This document shows positions 62,940 through 64,000 of a stretch of DNA of 64,000 bases, piece by piece; position 1 is the stretch's first letter, and each line of letters starts with the position of its first letter. The notes beneath the pieces are model-generated. The model did no database searches. It had not been told where the DNA came from and saw only the letters and a program-made list of their open reading frames with translations. A program made the position numbers and the translations under genes. The stretch spans positions 62,001-126,000 of the forward strand of contig CAWFFB010000007.1 of the NCBI GenBank assembly GCA_963814975.1, given 5' to 3'. This DNA is from CAVUXJ01 sp963814975. Lineage in GTDB: Bacteria; Acidobacteriota; Vicinamibacteria; Vicinamibacterales; CAVVIG01.

Positions 62940-63470
62940 TTGAGCACGTGGCATCTGAAGCAGTTGGCAGCAGCGGCGGTCGTGAAGGCCGGACGCCGCG
63001 GATCGACTGCCCAGGAGGGCTACACCTTCGTCGAGCTGCTCGTCGTGTCGACCATCATCGTCATCCTGGCCTCGGCGGTGATGCCGCTCGCCAAGGTGAC
63101 GGCGACGCGCCAGCGCGAAGCGGAACTGCGGCGGGCGCTGCGCGAGATGCGGACGGCCATCGACAAGTACAAGGACGCGGCCGATCTGGGACTGATCTCC
63201 CCGCTGGAGCTCAAGGTCGGCAACGAAGGCTACCCGGCGTCGCTCGAAACGCTCGTCGAAGGCGTGGCGGTTCCCAACGACGCCACGGGCCGGAAGTTGA
63301 AGTTCCTGCGGCGGGTTCCGGTGGATCCGATGACGCACAGCAGCGAATGGGGTCTTCGCTCGTATCAGGACGAGCCCACCGCCACCCGGTGGGGCGGTCA
63401 GAACGTCTTCGACGTGTACACGAAATTCGAAGGCACCGGCCTGGACGGAACCAAATACAGGGACTGGTAG
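62940..63470 (+). CDS. GspG-like major pseudopilin
   Basis: A 176-residue type IV pilin-like protein with a long leader: TTG at 62940 and the prepilin site EG/YTFVELLVVSTIIVILASAVMPLA (Glu at mature position 5). The helix is followed by REAELRRALREMRTAIDKYKDAADLGLI and a C-terminal region ending FDVYTKFEGTGLDGTKYRDW, typical of GspG. Start choice is uncertain; a GTG at about 62980 would shorten the leader to 12 residues. Follows gspD by 13 bases. Confidence 0.82.
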   Translation: MSTWHLKQLAAAAVVKAGRRGSTAQEGYTFVELLVVSTIIVILASAVMPLAKVTATRQREAELRRALREMRTAIDKYKDAADLGLISPLELKVGNEGYPASLETLVEGVAVPNDATGRKLKFLRRVPVDPMTHSSEWGLRSYQDEPTATRWGGQNVFDVYTKFEGTGLDGTKYRDW

Positions 63471-63477
63471 AGAGCAA

Positions 63478-63598
63478 CTTGATAGGGACTTAGAGCAACT
63501 TGGCGAACTGGCGAATCGGTGAATGGGTGAACGCGGAACGGAACGGTCTGGGAGCGAAGCTGCGCATCGCTCGCCAACGTTCCAACTCTCCGACTCAC
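63478..63598. repeat. Octamer-unit inverted arms between the two pseudopilin genes
   Basis: Left arm: GAGCAACTT repeated around GATAGGGACTT, then GGCGAACT, GGCGAATC, GGTGAATG, GGTGAACG, GAACG, GAACG. Right arm on the minus strand (63557-63601): TTGGT, GAGTCGGA, GAGTTGGA, ACGTTGGC, GAGCGAT. The units match the 8-nt family of the rpsB-tsf gap 48 kb away. The right arm runs up to the ATG of the second pseudopilin. Confidence 0.7.
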
Positions 63599-63601
63599 CA
63601 A

Positions 63602-63979
63602 ATGGGCTTCACGATCATCGAGCTGATGGTGGTGATGTCGCTCATCATCATCCTCTCCGCCATGGCACTCGTGCAATACCGCCAGAGCATCATCCGCTCG
63701 CGGGAGGCGGTGCTCAAGGACGACCTCTTCAAGATGCGGGACGCGATCGATCAGTACTACGCGGACAAGAATCAGTATCCGGCAACCCTCGAAGCGCTGG
63801 CGACGGACGGCTACCTGCGCGCGATCCCGAGAGATCCCTTCACTGAATCGAACTCGACCTGGCAGGCCGTAGCCGCTCAACCCGACCCCCAGAGGCCGAC
63901 TGCCGAACCGGGGGTCTACGATGTGAAGAGCGGTTCGGACGGTACGTCGCTCGACGGGATGCCGTACGCCGATTGGTAA
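63602..63979 (+). CDS. GspG-like pseudopilin, second copy
   Basis: A 125-residue pilin-like protein. MG/FTIIELMVVMSLIIILSAMALVQYRQSIIRSREAVLKDDLFKMRDAIDQYYADKNQYPATLEALATDGYLRAIPRDPF ends VYDVKSGSDGTSLDGMPYADW, a GspG pattern. From the ATG at 63602 the leader is only MG; the frame is open upstream to 63500 through the repeat, giving a 34-residue alternative leader. Mature Glu5 is present. Last gene in the window. Confidence 0.8.
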   Translation: MGFTIIELMVVMSLIIILSAMALVQYRQSIIRSREAVLKDDLFKMRDAIDQYYADKNQYPATLEALATDGYLRAIPRDPFTESNSTWQAVAAQPDPQRPTAEPGVYDVKSGSDGTSLDGMPYADW

Positions 63980-64000
63980 GCCGGCACGGTAATCTCCGGC

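Overview
The window is a high-GC chromosomal segment from a Gram-negative bacterium. It carries a KDO lipopolysaccharide pathway, an outer-membrane secretin and several lipoproteins. The combination of type IV pilus operons, an acidobacterial style type II secretion operon, bactofilin, many TPR proteins and high GC points to Acidobacteriota, most likely a Vicinamibacteria-like lineage. That placement is inference from gene content and has not been tested by phylogeny. There are no phage, transposon or rRNA genes, and one tRNA (tRNA-Ala, CGC).

Layout. At 0.4-2.4 kb lie a GlsB/YeaQ membrane protein, a bactofilin and an AI-2E family transporter, then tRNA-Ala and pfkA. From 12.3 down to 4.1 kb (minus strand) runs a minor-pilin operon: GspH/FimT, PilV, PilW, PilX, PilY1, a zinc-ribbon TPR protein and a small secreted protein. 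From 16.9 down to 12.7 kb (minus strand) runs a translation operon rplM-rpsI-rpsB-tsf-pyrH-frr behind a good sigma70 promoter. From 17.1 to 23.2 kb (plus strand) is pilMNOPQ with two lipoproteins, followed by a TPR protein, an M24 peptidase, accB-accC, thiE, a potassium-channel protein, folD and coaE. From 37.2 down to 30.8 kb (minus strand) is an envelope operon kdsB-pyrG-kdsA-kdsD-kdsC-lapB. Next come a PilP-like protein, a lipid kinase, a cytochrome c-serA pair, icd and mdh, comM, a 909-residue coiled-coil protein and a LysM lytic transglycosylase. A two-gene bacterial microcompartment unit (shell hexamer plus CoA-acylating aldehyde dehydrogenase) lies at 50.4-52.5 kb. From 54.7 kb to the end is a second secretion operon: gspF, gspE, PilM/N/O/P-like proteins, a secretin with a C-terminal cohesin domain, and two GspG-like pseudopilins.

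How they work together. Three loci (minor pilins, pilMNOPQ, gsp operon) make type IV pilus and type II secretion machinery; neither the main pilB/pilT motors nor a major pilin for the first system are in the window. The kds genes make and activate KDO, with pyrG supplying CTP for KdsB and LapB tuning lipopolysaccharide supply. The accB/accC pair feeds fatty acid synthesis, and icd/mdh belong to the TCA cycle.

Two global properties matter to a reader. First, about 40 single-base indels, mostly extra bases, break at least 17 genes including housekeeping ones, while other stretches of more than 10 kb are clean; these look like sequencing errors, so such genes are annotated as full-length spans with the breaks noted. 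Second, many intergenic gaps hold a distinctive structure: tandem 7-nt (at two loci 8-nt) degenerate units arranged as two inverted arms, with a different but related unit at each locus. This is the most striking unexplained pattern in the window.
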